The position numbers and the translations under genes are program-made. A model generated the notes under the pieces. The model saw nothing but the letters and a program-made list of their open reading frames with translations. It had not been told where the DNA came from and ran no database searches. Of a stretch of DNA of 64,000 bases, positions 1 through 8,391 are shown piece after piece (position 1 is the first letter of the stretch; each line of letters begins with the position of its first letter). The stretch comes from Stutzerimonas azotifigens (GTDB lineage Bacteria > Pseudomonadota > Gammaproteobacteria > Pseudomonadales > Pseudomonadaceae): the NCBI RefSeq assembly GCF_013522725.1, contig NZ_JAAMRF010000002.1, positions 310,001 through 374,000 on the forward strand. The letters run 5' to 3'.

Positions 1-2
1 TG

Positions 3-233
3 CTCAAGTCGGGACTGGATATGGGCACGGCTGAGTGGATGGTGCTGACCTACGCAGTTGGCGTGGGCGGCTCGCTGCTGGTCATCGGTTCGGCGGCCGG
101 CATCGTCGCGATGAGCAAGGTGCCCGGTCTGACCTTCGGCACCTACCTCAAGTATTTCCTGTTCCTGTTCATCGCCTTCAACTGCGGCTTCGCCGGCGTC
201 TATATGCTGGGCCGGTTGATGGCCGCCGGGTAG
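3..233 (+). CDS. nhaD: NhaD-type Na+/H+ antiporter, C-terminal end (partial)
   Basis: Only the last 76 codons are in the window; the frame is open from the left edge, so the ATG at 21 is probably internal. The fragment has two hydrophobic segments separated by a short polar stretch around GSAAGIVAMSKV, which resembles the C-terminus of NhaD-family inner-membrane antiporters that expel Na+ in exchange for protons. Stop TAG at 231-233. The call rests on remembered family similarity over a short stretch; another ion-transporter superfamily member is possible. Confidence 0.6.
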   Translation, partial: LKSGLDMGTAEWMVLTYAVGVGGSLLVIGSAAGIVAMSKVPGLTFGTYLKYFLFLFIAFNCGFAGVYMLGRLMAAG

Positions 234-366
234 CCCGGCGGACTCCTGGAGTCGTCGCAGAGTATGTTTCCTGATCCTTCGCAACGGAATTTCCCTCCAC
301 AACGAAGGGTCTAGCCCCTGAGCCTGGCGGCAAACCGACGCCAGCCGGAGCGAAGGAAGGGGTGCG

Positions 367-1602
367 ATGGCGATCAGCCGACCAGGCCGTCTGAGCACTG
401 GTCTTGCCAGCCTCGTGGTGCTTGCGGCGAGCACGCTGTGCGCTGCCGCAGCGCAACAGGAGGGCGACGAGTCTCTCGCCCGCGGCGAGTACCTGGCGCG
501 GGCGGGCAACTGCCTGAGCTGCCACACCCGCGAGGGCGGGGCGCCATTCGCCGGCGGCGTGCCGTTCGAAACCCCGTTCGGCATGCTCTATTCCACCAAC
601 ATCACCCCGGATCGCGACACCGGCCTCGGGCAGTGGAGCGATGAAGACTTCGTCCGTGCGCTGCATGAAGGCGTCGGCCGCCAAGGCGAGCACCTCTATC
701 CGGCCTTTCCCTATACCGCCTACACCAAGATGAGCCGCGACGACGTGCTGGCCATCAAACGTTACCTGGACGGCATTGAGCCGGTCGCCTACCAGCCGCC
801 TGAGAACCGGCTGCGCTTTCCGTTCAACCAGCGCGCCACGCTGGCGGTCTGGAAGCTGGTGAACTTCGAGGCCGGGCGTTTCCAGCCCGATCCCCAGGCC
901 AGCGATGAGGTCAACCGCGGCGCCTACCTCAGCGACGCCGTCAGCCACTGCGGCGAATGCCATACCCCGCGCACGCTCACCCAGGGGCTCGACGCACAGC
1001 AGCATTACGCCGGCGCGACGCAGCAAGGTTGGACGGCATGGAATATCACCAGCCATGCGCGCGGCATCGGCGACTGGTCGCAGGAGAAGCTGGTTCGTTA
1101 CCTGGCGACCGGTCACCTGCGTGGCGAGGCGGTTGCCGGAGGGCCAATGGCCGAGGTGACCAGCGATAGCCTGAGCTGGCTCAGCGATGCGGATATCCGA
1201 GCGATCGCGAGCTACCTCAAGCAGCTTCCCGCTCGCGAGGGCACGGTGCCGGCGCGCAGTGAAATAGAGCCGGCCAGCCCCGATCCCGACGATCCCGCCC
1301 ATGGGCTGTTCGTGGCGGCGTGCGAGAGTTGCCACTACCCGGACGACCGCGGCCTTGGCGGGCCGTATCCCTCGTCCTTTCCCAACTATTCGGCCGTGCG
1401 CGACCCGGCCGGCACCAATCTGATCCGAGTGATGCTCGACGGTCTGGTGCGCGGCGGCCGCGCCGATCCGGCCTTCATGCCGGCCTATCGCGACCTGCTC
1501 ACCGACGAGCAGATCGCCGAGTTGGCCACCTACATTGGCCAGCGGTTCGGCGGCCACGGCACCATTTTCAGCGCGGACGATGTTGCCGCACTGCGCGACT
1601 GA
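367..1602 (+). CDS. Exported three-haem cytochrome c, electron acceptor of the adjacent molybdenum hydroxylase
   Basis: 411 residues with an N-terminal signal peptide (hydrophobic residues about 12-29, Ala-rich end) and three CXXCH haem-attachment motifs at residues 49-53 (CLSCH), 195-199 (CGECH) and 319-323 (CESCH). This is the layout of the cytochrome subunit of membrane-associated alcohol/aldehyde dehydrogenases and isoquinoline-oxidoreductase-like enzymes. It should sit in the periplasm and pass electrons from the enzyme encoded just downstream to the respiratory chain. The next gene starts 12 bases after its stop, so the three genes look like one transcript. The ATG at 367 follows a purine-rich GAAGGAAGGGG. 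The substrate of the complex cannot be read from the sequence. Confidence 0.87.
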   Translation: MAISRPGRLSTGLASLVVLAASTLCAAAAQQEGDESLARGEYLARAGNCLSCHTREGGAPFAGGVPFETPFGMLYSTNITPDRDTGLGQWSDEDFVRALHEGVGRQGEHLYPAFPYTAYTKMSRDDVLAIKRYLDGIEPVAYQPPENRLRFPFNQRATLAVWKLVNFEAGRFQPDPQASDEVNRGAYLSDAVSHCGECHTPRTLTQGLDAQQHYAGATQQGWTAWNITSHARGIGDWSQEKLVRYLATGHLRGEAVAGGPMAEVTSDSLSWLSDADIRAIASYLKQLPAREGTVPARSEIEPASPDPDDPAHGLFVAACESCHYPDDRGLGGPYPSSFPNYSAVRDPAGTNLIRVMLDGLVRGGRADPAFMPAYRDLLTDEQIAELATYIGQRFGGHGTIFSADDVAALRD

Positions 1603-1614
1603 CAGGAGCGTCCC

Positions 1615-2091
1615 ATGGCCCTTTCTCTGCACGTCAACGGCCAGGCCCACCCGGTGTCGGCGGACCCGGATACCCCATTGCTCTATGTGCTGCGCAACGA
1701 GCTCGGCCTGAAGGGCCCCAAGTTCGGTTGCGGGCTGGGCGAGTGTGGCGCCTGTACCGTGCTGGTCGAAGGCTCGCCGGTCCGCTCGTGTGTGTTGCCG
1801 GTGGCCTCGTTCGCCGAGCGGGTGGTGACGACGCTCGAAGGGCTGGGAGACGCCGACAATCCCCATCCCCTGCAACAGGCGTTCATCGATGAGCAGGCCG
1901 CCCAGTGCGCCTACTGCATTCCGGGAATGATCATGTCCGCCCAGGCACTGCTTAGCCGGGTCCCGGAGCCCAGCGAGGCTCAGATCAGGCAGGCGCTGAT
2001 GGCCAACCTCTGTGGCTGCGGCACCCACGTGCGGATCCTGCGCGCGGTGCAGCGCGCGGCCCGTGCCATGGCGGGGGAGCGCAGGGTATGA
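1615..2091 (+). CDS. iorA: [2Fe-2S] small subunit of a xanthine-dehydrogenase-family hydroxylase (IorA-like)
   Basis: 158 residues, the usual length for the iron-sulphur subunit of isoquinoline 1-oxidoreductase-type enzymes. The plant-type ferredoxin cluster ligands are Cys39, 44, 47 and 59 (CGLGECGAC then C), and the second cluster uses CAYC (98 and 101) and CGC (133 and 135). It carries electrons from the molybdopterin site of the large subunit to the cytochrome. It overlaps the large-subunit gene by 4 bases (ATGA). It has no signal peptide of its own, as expected if it is exported together with the Tat-bearing large subunit. The symbol is by family resemblance, not proven substrate. Confidence 0.88.
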   Translation: MALSLHVNGQAHPVSADPDTPLLYVLRNELGLKGPKFGCGLGECGACTVLVEGSPVRSCVLPVASFAERVVTTLEGLGDADNPHPLQQAFIDEQAAQCAYCIPGMIMSAQALLSRVPEPSEAQIRQALMANLCGCGTHVRILRAVQRAARAMAGERRV

Positions 2092-4322
2092 GCGGATTTT
2101 CCCGGCGCAGATTCCTGCAGGGCTGCTCGGCGGCGCTGGTGGTGGGGTTCAGCCTCGTTCGTCCGGTCTCGAGCCTGGCGGCCCAGGCGCTCGGTGCCGA
2201 CGCGCCGGACAAGCCCATCGATGGCGAGCAGCTCGACGCCTGGCTGGTGGTCCGCGACGACGGGCATGTGGTGGTCTACAGCGGCAAGGTCGAACTGGGC
2301 ACCGGCATCGAGACGGCGCTGCGGCAGATCGTGGCCGAGGAGCTGGGTGTCGCCTTCGCTGCCACGTCGCTGGTGCAGGGCGATACGCAGCTGACGCCTA
2401 ACCAGGGCGTCACGGCGGGCAGCAAGACGATCCAGGTCGGCGGTCGGCAGTTGCGCCGCGCCGCCGCCACGGCCCGAGAGGCGCTGCGCCTGCGGGCGGC
2501 GGAGGTTCTCGGGGTACCGGGCGATGCGTTGCAGCTGCACGACGGCCGGGCCAGCGTGCGCGAGCGGCCGGAGCAGGCCGTCACCTACGCCGAGCTGATC
2601 GGCGGGCGGTCGTTCGACCAGCCGGTCGATCGCTCGGCGCCGTTGCTCGAGCCGGCGAGTTACCGTCTGGTCGGCACCTCGGTGCCGCGCGTGGACATTC
2701 CGCCCAAGCTCTTTGGCGAGTTCAGCTTCGTTCAGGACATTCGCCTGCCCGGCATGCTGCATGGGCGGGTAATACGTCCGCCCATCACCGGGGTCAGCGC
2801 CCTGGAGGTGAAGATCGAGTCGATCGACGACAGCGCCTTGCCCGAAGGTGTGCAGGTGGTGCGCCGCGGGGCCTTTCTGGGGGTGGTGGCAGAGAACGAG
2901 TGGGCCGCGATCCAGGCGGCGCGATCATTGAAGGTGCAGTGGTCGCACGACGTGGCGCTGCCGGAGATGGAGCGGCTGTACGACTACCTCGAAGCGCTGC
3001 CGGCCAGAACCTCCCGCATCGTCGACCGGGGCGAGCTGCACCCGCAGTTCGAGGCGGCCGCCCAGGTGCTCGAGGCGCGGTACGAGTGGCCTTACCAGAA
3101 CCACGACTCCATAGGCCCGTCCTGTGCGGTGGCCGATGTTCGCGATGACGAGATCACCGTCTGGTCCGGCACCCAGGGGCCGCACCAGTTGCGCCAGGTA
3201 CTGGCGGCCCTGGCCGAACGGCCGAAGGAGGCGATCCGGGTGATCTACGCCGAGGCGTCCGGTTGCTACGGCCACAACGGCGCCGACGACGTCGCCGGAG
3301 ATGCCCTGCTCATGTCCCAGGCGGTCGGCCGACCGGTGCGGGTGCAGTGGTCGCGCGAAGACGAGCATGGCTGGAACCCCAAGGGCCCGGCGATGCGGAT
3401 GCGGCTGCGCGGCGCGCTCAACGATGCCGGGGAGGTACGTGGCTGGCACTTTCGCAACTGGACGCCGACTCACTCGACGCGACCGGGGCCGGATGGCGGC
3501 GATCGTGCGCTGCTGGCGGGCATGCTGATCCACGGCATGCCGGAATTCAGCCGCCACGTGGGCGGCGATCGCAACGCACCGATCGACTATCGCTTCGAGC
3601 ACTGCCGGGTCGAGGTGAACTGGCTGAAGGTCGCCGACACGCCGCTGCGCCCGTCGGCCTTGCGTGGCCTGGGCGCGGTGCAGAACTGCTTCGCCAACGA
3701 GAGTTTCTTCGACGAGCTGGCCCATGCGGCGGGTCGCGATCCGCTTCAGATGCGATTGCAGTACCTGGACGACCCACGCGCGCGCGCCGTGCTCGAGGCG
3801 GCGGCCGAGCGTGCCGACTGGCAGGCGGCACGGCGCGGCGAGCAGCGCTGGCGTGAAGGGACCGCCAGCGGGCGCGGCGTGGCCTATGCGCGCTACGAGA
3901 ACGAAAACGCCTACGTCGCGGTGATTGCCGACGTGGAGGTGAGCGAGCGGGGCGTGAAGGTCACGCGGGTCACCGTGGGCCACGACTGCGGCCTGATCAT
4001 CAACCCCGACGGGGTGCGCAACCAGGTCGAAGGCAACGTGGTGCAGGCGATCAGCCGTACCTTGAAGGAGCAGGTGGTCTTCGGTCGAGAGGGGGTTACC
4101 AGCCTGGAGTGGGGCGCCTATCCGCTGATTACTTTCGCCGAGGTGCCCGAGGTGGACATCATATTGATCGACCGCCCCGGCGAGCCTTCGGTGGGCGCCG
4201 GGGAGGCGGCCAGTGCGCCGATACCGGCGGCCATCGGCAACGCAATCTTCGATGCGACCGGCTTGCGCCTGCGTCAGGCGCCCTTCACCCGGCAGCGCCT
4301 GCTGGCGGTGCGCGACGCCTGA
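2088..4322 (+). CDS. iorB: Molybdopterin-binding large subunit, isoquinoline 1-oxidoreductase-like (IorB-like)
   Basis: 744 residues. The N-terminus carries a twin-arginine signal (SRRRFLQ at about residues 5-11, then a hydrophobic stretch), so the folded cofactor-loaded protein is probably moved to the periplasm. The body has the aldehyde oxidase/xanthine dehydrogenase molybdopterin-binding repeats; near the C-terminus GAGEAASAPIPAAI holds the conserved catalytic Glu of the family. It would hydroxylate an aldehyde or N-heterocycle using water, sending electrons through the iron-sulphur subunit and the three-haem cytochrome. Its stop lies one base from the stop of the convergent phosphoesterase gene. 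The substrate is unknown. Confidence 0.87.
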   Translation: MSGFSRRRFLQGCSAALVVGFSLVRPVSSLAAQALGADAPDKPIDGEQLDAWLVVRDDGHVVVYSGKVELGTGIETALRQIVAEELGVAFAATSLVQGDTQLTPNQGVTAGSKTIQVGGRQLRRAAATAREALRLRAAEVLGVPGDALQLHDGRASVRERPEQAVTYAELIGGRSFDQPVDRSAPLLEPASYRLVGTSVPRVDIPPKLFGEFSFVQDIRLPGMLHGRVIRPPITGVSALEVKIESIDDSALPEGVQVVRRGAFLGVVAENEWAAIQAARSLKVQWSHDVALPEMERLYDYLEALPARTSRIVDRGELHPQFEAAAQVLEARYEWPYQNHDSIGPSCAVADVRDDEITVWSGTQGPHQLRQVLAALAERPKEAIRVIYAEASGCYGHNGADDVAGDALLMSQAVGRPVRVQWSREDEHGWNPKGPAMRMRLRGALNDAGEVRGWHFRNWTPTHSTRPGPDGGDRALLAGMLIHGMPEFSRHVGGDRNAPIDYRFEHCRVEVNWLKVADTPLRPSALRGLGAVQNCFANESFFDELAHAAGRDPLQMRLQYLDDPRARAVLEAAAERADWQAARRGEQRWREGTASGRGVAYARYENENAYVAVIADVEVSERGVKVTRVTVGHDCGLIINPDGVRNQVEGNVVQAISRTLKEQVVFGREGVTSLEWGAYPLITFAEVPEVDIILIDRPGEPSVGAGEAASAPIPAAIGNAIFDATGLRLRQAPFTRQRLLAVRDA

Positions 4323-4323
4323 G

Positions 4324-5127
4324 TCACCAGGACAGGTTGAAGTGCGAGCCGAGCACGAAGTGTCCGTCGAGCAGATCCCAGCGCTCCACGCACGCGGTCT
4401 TATGGCCCTCGGTACACAGGCGTAGACGGTTGAACGAGTTGGGCGAGGTGCCGCGCACCCGCGAGGAGAGCGTAGTGCCGGCCTGCACCATCCAGATCTC
4501 GCGGGAGAGGCTCTGGTACTGCTTGGACAGCGGCAACACGTAGGGCAGGTGGATATGACCACCCATGACCATGTCCAGGCCGGCCTCGGCCCAGCGTTCG
4601 AGGGCGGGCTGCGCACCGTGCTGCAGGTTCCTCAGGTCGCTCGGCACCATGGCGCCGAACGGCTGGTGGGCGACCACGATGCTGACCTTGTGGCGGTCGC
4701 TTCGCTCGAGCTTGCGACACACCGCCTCGACCTGCTCGGGGGTCACCAGGCCGTCCTTGTGCCGTTTCGGCGCCGTGGTGTTGAGGCCGATGATCAGCGC
4801 ATCGTCGTTCTCGAAGGTCGGCTCCAAATCATCGCCGAAGTGCTTGCGGTACTGGCCGTAGGGGCTGATGAAGCGACGCAGCAGGTTGTACAGCGGAATG
4901 TCGTGGTTGCCGGGAATCACCAGGCTATCGGGAATGCCGTGCCGCTCGAGGCGCTGCATGAAGGCGCGGGCGGCGGCGAACTGGGCCGGGCGGGCGCGCT
5001 GGGTGATGTCGCCGGACAGGATCAGCAGATCGGCTCCATGCTCCACCACGTGCCGTTCCATGGCGTCGAGAACCGCCGGCTGTTCCGTGCCGAAGTGGGT
5101 GTCGGAGATCTGCAGGATATGGGTCAT
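4324..5127 (-). CDS. Calcineurin-like metallophosphoesterase / cyclic-nucleotide phosphodiesterase family
   Basis: 267 residues from the ATG at 5127, where the family sequence begins (MTHILQISDTHFG); the frame stays open further upstream but that part has no family resemblance. Metal-binding motifs are present in order: DTHFG, LSGDITQ, PGNHD, VAHQPFG and GGHIHLPY. These are the five blocks of class III phosphodiesterases (CpdA/GpdQ type), cytosolic two-metal enzymes acting on phosphodiesters. It stands alone, convergent with the molybdenum hydroxylase genes and divergent from the cobalamin leader. Which phosphodiester it cleaves is not evident. Confidence 0.86.
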   Translation of the reverse strand: MTHILQISDTHFGTEQPAVLDAMERHVVEHGADLLILSGDITQRARPAQFAAARAFMQRLERHGIPDSLVIPGNHDIPLYNLLRRFISPYGQYRKHFGDDLEPTFENDDALIIGLNTTAPKRHKDGLVTPEQVEAVCRKLERSDRHKVSIVVAHQPFGAMVPSDLRNLQHGAQPALERWAEAGLDMVMGGHIHLPYVLPLSKQYQSLSREIWMVQAGTTLSSRVRGTSPNSFNRLRLCTEGHKTACVERWDLLDGHFVLGSHFNLSW

Positions 5128-5283
5128 GGGGCTCGGGCATCCTTCTTGTCGTGAGCGATGAGCATTACTCATTCGAAGCTCGAGCGCGCCGGGCGTTCCG
5201 ATGGGTGCGCAACGAGATGCAACAGTGCGGCGCAGCGGGCCATGCGCGTTGGTTGCGCTCGGCAAGGCCTTACTCTAACCTGC

Positions 5284-5505
5284 GCCGCTTGCCTCAGGTG
5301 TCCGCTGGCCAAGGCCAGACGGGTGAAACAGGGAAGCCGGTCCATTCTCGCGAAGATTCCGGCGCTGCCCCCGCAACGGTAGGCGAGTCGAGAACCCTAA
5401 CATGCCAAGGCGCACGCGTCGCACGGCAAGGGTTGCAACAGATGCGTGGCGGCCATCGCGGCCCGCGCGATCTCGCTCGCAAGCCCGGAGACCGGCCTGT
5501 CGCAG
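5284..5505 (+). promoter_or_regulatory. Cobalamin riboswitch
   Basis: Conserved blocks occur in the expected order: AGGTG near 5296, ACAGGGAAGCCGGT (about 5328-5341), CCGGCGCTGCCCCCGCAACGG (about 5360-5380), an internal AACATGCCA segment near 5400, and a 3' AGCCCGGAGACCGGCCTG (about 5482-5499). These are hallmarks of the adenosylcobalamin-binding RNA. It lies upstream of the cobalamin operon in the same orientation, so B12 should repress those genes. Its ends are approximate. Confidence 0.88.
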
Positions 5506-5771
5506 TCCATGGCATGCCGCGTGTGCCTGTCGGACGCGCCAGCCGCTTCCGCCAGGCAATCGCCTGCCTTTGCATGAGTCGTGCGGGTGGCACGACGGAG
5601 ACCCGACCGTGTTGCGCACACCGCTTTCCCTGCCGTCGACCTCGCATCGATCGGCTATTTTTCTTCGGTCCTCCCTCGCCGGGCTTTCGCCTCGTCCCGC
5701 CGCCGTTAACCGCGCCAGTCGCCTTGCGTCATGCAGGGTCGCGTCTGGTGCTGGCTTGAGGAGTGCTGCAG
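5506..5771 (+). promoter_or_regulatory. Long leader between riboswitch and cobO, with a stem-loop and possible short reading frame
   Basis: 266 bases without a recognised gene. A stem-loop is visible at about 5578-5595 (GTCGTGC paired with GCACGAC). Just after it, GGAG at about 5598-5601 precedes a GTG at 5609 that opens 56 codons ending at 5779, overlapping the cobO start. No U-tract terminator is obvious, so the expression platform may work on translation or with Rho. The short frame has no recognised family. Confidence 0.35.
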
Positions 5772-6383
5772 ATGAGTGAGTCAGACGAGCGCGACGCCCG
5801 CCACCGAGCGCGCATGCAGCGCAAGAAAGCCGTGATCGACGGCAGGATCGCCCAGGCCCAGGACGAATACGGCCTGCTGCTGGTGCACAGCGGCAACGGC
5901 AAGGGCAAGAGCAGCTCGGCCTTCGGCATGGTCGCGCGCGCCTTGGGGCATGGCATCAAAGTCGGCATCGTGCAGTTCATCAAGGGCGCGGCGAGCACGG
6001 GTGAAGAAGCCTTTTTCCGCCGCTTTCCCGACGAAGTGAGCTACCACGTGATGGGCGAGGGCTTCACCTGGGAAACCCAGGACCGCCAGCGCGACCGGCT
6101 CAAGGCCGCCGAAGCCTGGCAGGTGGCCGCTTCCCTGCTGCGCGATCCGGCCATCGGCCTGGTGGTGCTGGACGAACTCAACATCGCCCTCAAGTACGGT
6201 TACCTCGACCTGGATCAGGTGCTCGCCGACATCGAATCGCGGCCCCTGCTGCAGCACGTGGTGGTGACGGGGCGTGGCGCGCCGGATGACCTGATCGCGG
6301 CGGCCGATACCGTGACCGAGATGAACCTGGTCAAGCATGCCTTCAAGTCCGGGGTGAAGGCGCAGAAGGGAGTCGAATACTGA
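5772..6383 (+). CDS. cobO: Cob(I)yrinic acid a,c-diamide adenosyltransferase
   Basis: 203 residues. It transfers the 5'-deoxyadenosyl group of ATP to reduced cobalt in corrinoids. The family P-loop GNGKGKS is at residues 41-47 and VVLDELNIALKYGY is the CobO/BtuR signature. The ATG at 5772 has AGGAG about 8 bases upstream, which decides it against the GTG at 5763. It is the first gene of the operon and lies under the cobalamin riboswitch. Confidence 0.95.
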   Translation: MSESDERDARHRARMQRKKAVIDGRIAQAQDEYGLLLVHSGNGKGKSSSAFGMVARALGHGIKVGIVQFIKGAASTGEEAFFRRFPDEVSYHVMGEGFTWETQDRQRDRLKAAEAWQVAASLLRDPAIGLVVLDELNIALKYGYLDLDQVLADIESRPLLQHVVVTGRGAPDDLIAAADTVTEMNLVKHAFKSGVKAQKGVEY

Positions 6384-6414
6384 TGCCCGCCTGCAAGCCT
6401 CGGCGCTGCGCGTC

Positions 6415-7707
6415 ATGAACGATCGCCACTGCCCGGCGCTGCTGATCGCCGCGCCCGCTTCCGGCCAGGGCAAGACCACCGTGACCGCTGCGCTCGCCCG
6501 GCTCCACAGCCGCCAGGGCAAGCGGGTGCGGGTGTTCAAGTGCGGTCCGGACTTTCTCGACCCGATGATCCATGCCCGCGCCAGCGGTCAGCCGGTGTAT
6601 CAGCTGGACCTGCGCATGGTGGGCGAGGCCGAATGCCGGCGTCTGCTCTGGGACGCGTCGGGCGAGGCTGATCTGATTCTCATCGAAGGAGTGATGGGGC
6701 TGTTCGACAGCAGCCCTTCGGCCGCCGATCTGGCGCGCCTGTTCCGGATTCCGGTGATGGCGGTGATCGACGGCTCGGCCATGGCCCAGACCTTCGGCGC
6801 CATGGCCCACGGCATGGCCACCTACCAGCCGGACCTGCCGTTCTCCGGGGTGCTCGGCAACCGCGTCGGCAGCTTGCGCCATGGCGAGATCCTGCGGGCC
6901 GCGGTGCCTGAAGGCATTCGCTGGTACGGCGCCTTGCCGCGCAGCGCCGAGTTCGAGCTGCCGAGCCGCCACCTGGGACTGGTCCAGGCCGAGGAGCTGG
7001 CCGATCTCGATGCCCGTCTGGACGCCGCGGCCGATGCCCTGGCGGCCAGTTCGGACGTCAGCCTGCCGCCCCCGGTGCGCTTTGCCGCGAGCCCGGCGCC
7101 GGCGGTGGGGCGGCTGCTCGACGGCGTGCGCATCGGCGTGGCGCGCGACGCCTCGTTCGCCTTTCTCTATCAGGCTAACCTCGACCTGTTGCGCGCGCTG
7201 GGCGCCGAACTGCGCTTCTTCTCGCCGCTCGTCGACGCTCAGCTGCCTGGGGTGGACAGCCTGTATCTGCCCGGCGGCTACCCGGAACTGCACATGCATG
7301 TCCTGAGTGCCAACACCGCCATGGGGGCGGCCCTCGCGGCCCATCACGCGGCCGGCAAACCGACGCTGGCCGAATGTGGCGGTATGCTCTATCTGCTCGA
7401 TGCGCTCACCGATCTGTCCGGCGAGCGGGTGCCGATGCTCGGCCTGCTGACGGGCGAGGCGGTGATGCAGAAGCGCCTCACCGCGCTTGCGCTGCAGGAG
7501 GTGGAATTGCCCGAGGGGCGGCTGCGGGGGCATACCTTCCATCATTCGCGGCTCGAGAGTCCAATGCAGCCCATCGCACTGGGCGAATGCCCGAATTATC
7601 GGCGCACCCAGGAAGCGGTGTTTCGCGACCGCCGCCTGACCGCGTCCTACATCCACTTCTACCTGCCGTCCGATCCCGCCACGGCGGCGGCCCTGTTGCG
7701 CCCATGA
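6415..7707 (+). CDS. cobB: Cobyrinic acid a,c-diamide synthase
   Basis: 430 residues. It amidates the a and c side chains of cobyrinic acid using glutamine and ATP. The N-terminal ATPase domain opens with a P-loop (SGQGKTT at residues 16-22); the C-terminal glutamine amidotransferase domain has its nucleophile in AECGGM (Cys321) and a late GHTFHHS segment supplying the family histidine. The start is ATG 6415, 31 bases after cobO; the stop overlaps bluB by 4 bases. The sequence cannot by itself separate the aerobic CobB from the anaerobic CbiA sense, but cobO context favours this naming. Confidence 0.94.
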   Translation: MNDRHCPALLIAAPASGQGKTTVTAALARLHSRQGKRVRVFKCGPDFLDPMIHARASGQPVYQLDLRMVGEAECRRLLWDASGEADLILIEGVMGLFDSSPSAADLARLFRIPVMAVIDGSAMAQTFGAMAHGMATYQPDLPFSGVLGNRVGSLRHGEILRAAVPEGIRWYGALPRSAEFELPSRHLGLVQAEELADLDARLDAAADALAASSDVSLPPPVRFAASPAPAVGRLLDGVRIGVARDASFAFLYQANLDLLRALGAELRFFSPLVDAQLPGVDSLYLPGGYPELHMHVLSANTAMGAALAAHHAAGKPTLAECGGMLYLLDALTDLSGERVPMLGLLTGEAVMQKRLTALALQEVELPEGRLRGHTFHHSRLESPMQPIALGECPNYRRTQEAVFRDRRLTASYIHFYLPSDPATAAALLRP

Positions 7708-8351
7708 ATCGACACGCCTACAGCGCGGATGAGCGCGCAGCCATCTACCGGGTGATTGGCGAGCGCCGCGACATGCGCCATTTCATCCCCGGCGAGGTGG
7801 AGCCAGCCCTGCTGGCACGCCTGCTCGAGGCGGCGCACCAGGGTCCCAGCGTCGGCCTGATGCAACCCTGGCGTTTTGTGCGCATCACCCGTCCGGCCTT
7901 GCGCACGGCCATCGGCGAGCTGGTCGAGCAGGAGCGGCTGGCCACGGCCGAGGCGCTTGGCGAACGCGGCGCGCAGTTCATGAGGCTCAAGGTCGAGGGC
8001 ATCCGTGACTGCGCCGAGCTGCTGGTCGCGGCGCTGATGGAGGGGCGCGAGCCTTACGTGTTCGGCCGCCGCACCCTGCCGCAGATGGATCTGGCATCGC
8101 TGGCCTGCGCCATCCAGAATCTCTGGCTGGCGGCGCGCGCCGAGGGGCTGGGGATGGGCTGGGTGTCGCTGTTCGATCCGCTCGCGCTGGGCCGGCTGCT
8201 GGGCATGCCCGACGATGCGCAGCCGGTGGCGATTCTTTGCCTCGGCCCGGTCGAGACTTTCTATCCCGCGCCGATGCTGGCGATGGAAGGCTGGGCGCAA
8301 CCGCGGCCACTGCAGGAATTGGTATTCGAAGATCAATGGGAACAACGATGA
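7704..8351 (+). CDS. bluB: 5,6-dimethylbenzimidazole synthase
   Basis: 215 residues from the ATG at 7704, which overlaps the cobB stop (ATGA). BluB is a flavin-destroying nitroreductase-fold enzyme that turns reduced FMN and O2 into 5,6-dimethylbenzimidazole, the lower ligand of B12. The sequence has the BluB-type RRDMRHF near the start, GPSVGLMQPWRF and a C-terminal LAARAEGLGMGWVSLF segment. Its presence inside the cob operon supports aerobic production of true cobalamin rather than pseudocobalamin. Confidence 0.93.
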   Translation: MNRHAYSADERAAIYRVIGERRDMRHFIPGEVEPALLARLLEAAHQGPSVGLMQPWRFVRITRPALRTAIGELVEQERLATAEALGERGAQFMRLKVEGIRDCAELLVAALMEGREPYVFGRRTLPQMDLASLACAIQNLWLAARAEGLGMGWVSLFDPLALGRLLGMPDDAQPVAILCLGPVETFYPAPMLAMEGWAQPRPLQELVFEDQWEQR

Positions 8352-8391
8352 CCAAAGGATTGTCCCGCGCCGGCCATAGGCAGGTGCGCGT

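Noticed and set aside
178-2028. 616-codon open frame on the minus strand over the cytochrome and IorA genes
   Set aside because: It is a shadow of high-GC codon bias; the plus-strand genes have haem, iron-sulphur and signal motifs and the antisense frame has none.
2925-4616. 563-codon open frame on the minus strand over iorB
   Set aside because: Antisense to a well-supported gene and without family-like sequence or ribosome-binding site.
5402-5608. Upstream part of a plus-strand frame running through the riboswitch
   Set aside because: It reads through the structured riboswitch RNA and is Arg/Ala-rich without any family; only the section from GTG 5609 merits testing.
6343-7656. 437-codon minus-strand frame over cobB
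   Set aside because: Antisense shadow; the plus-strand protein has P-loop and amidotransferase motifs.
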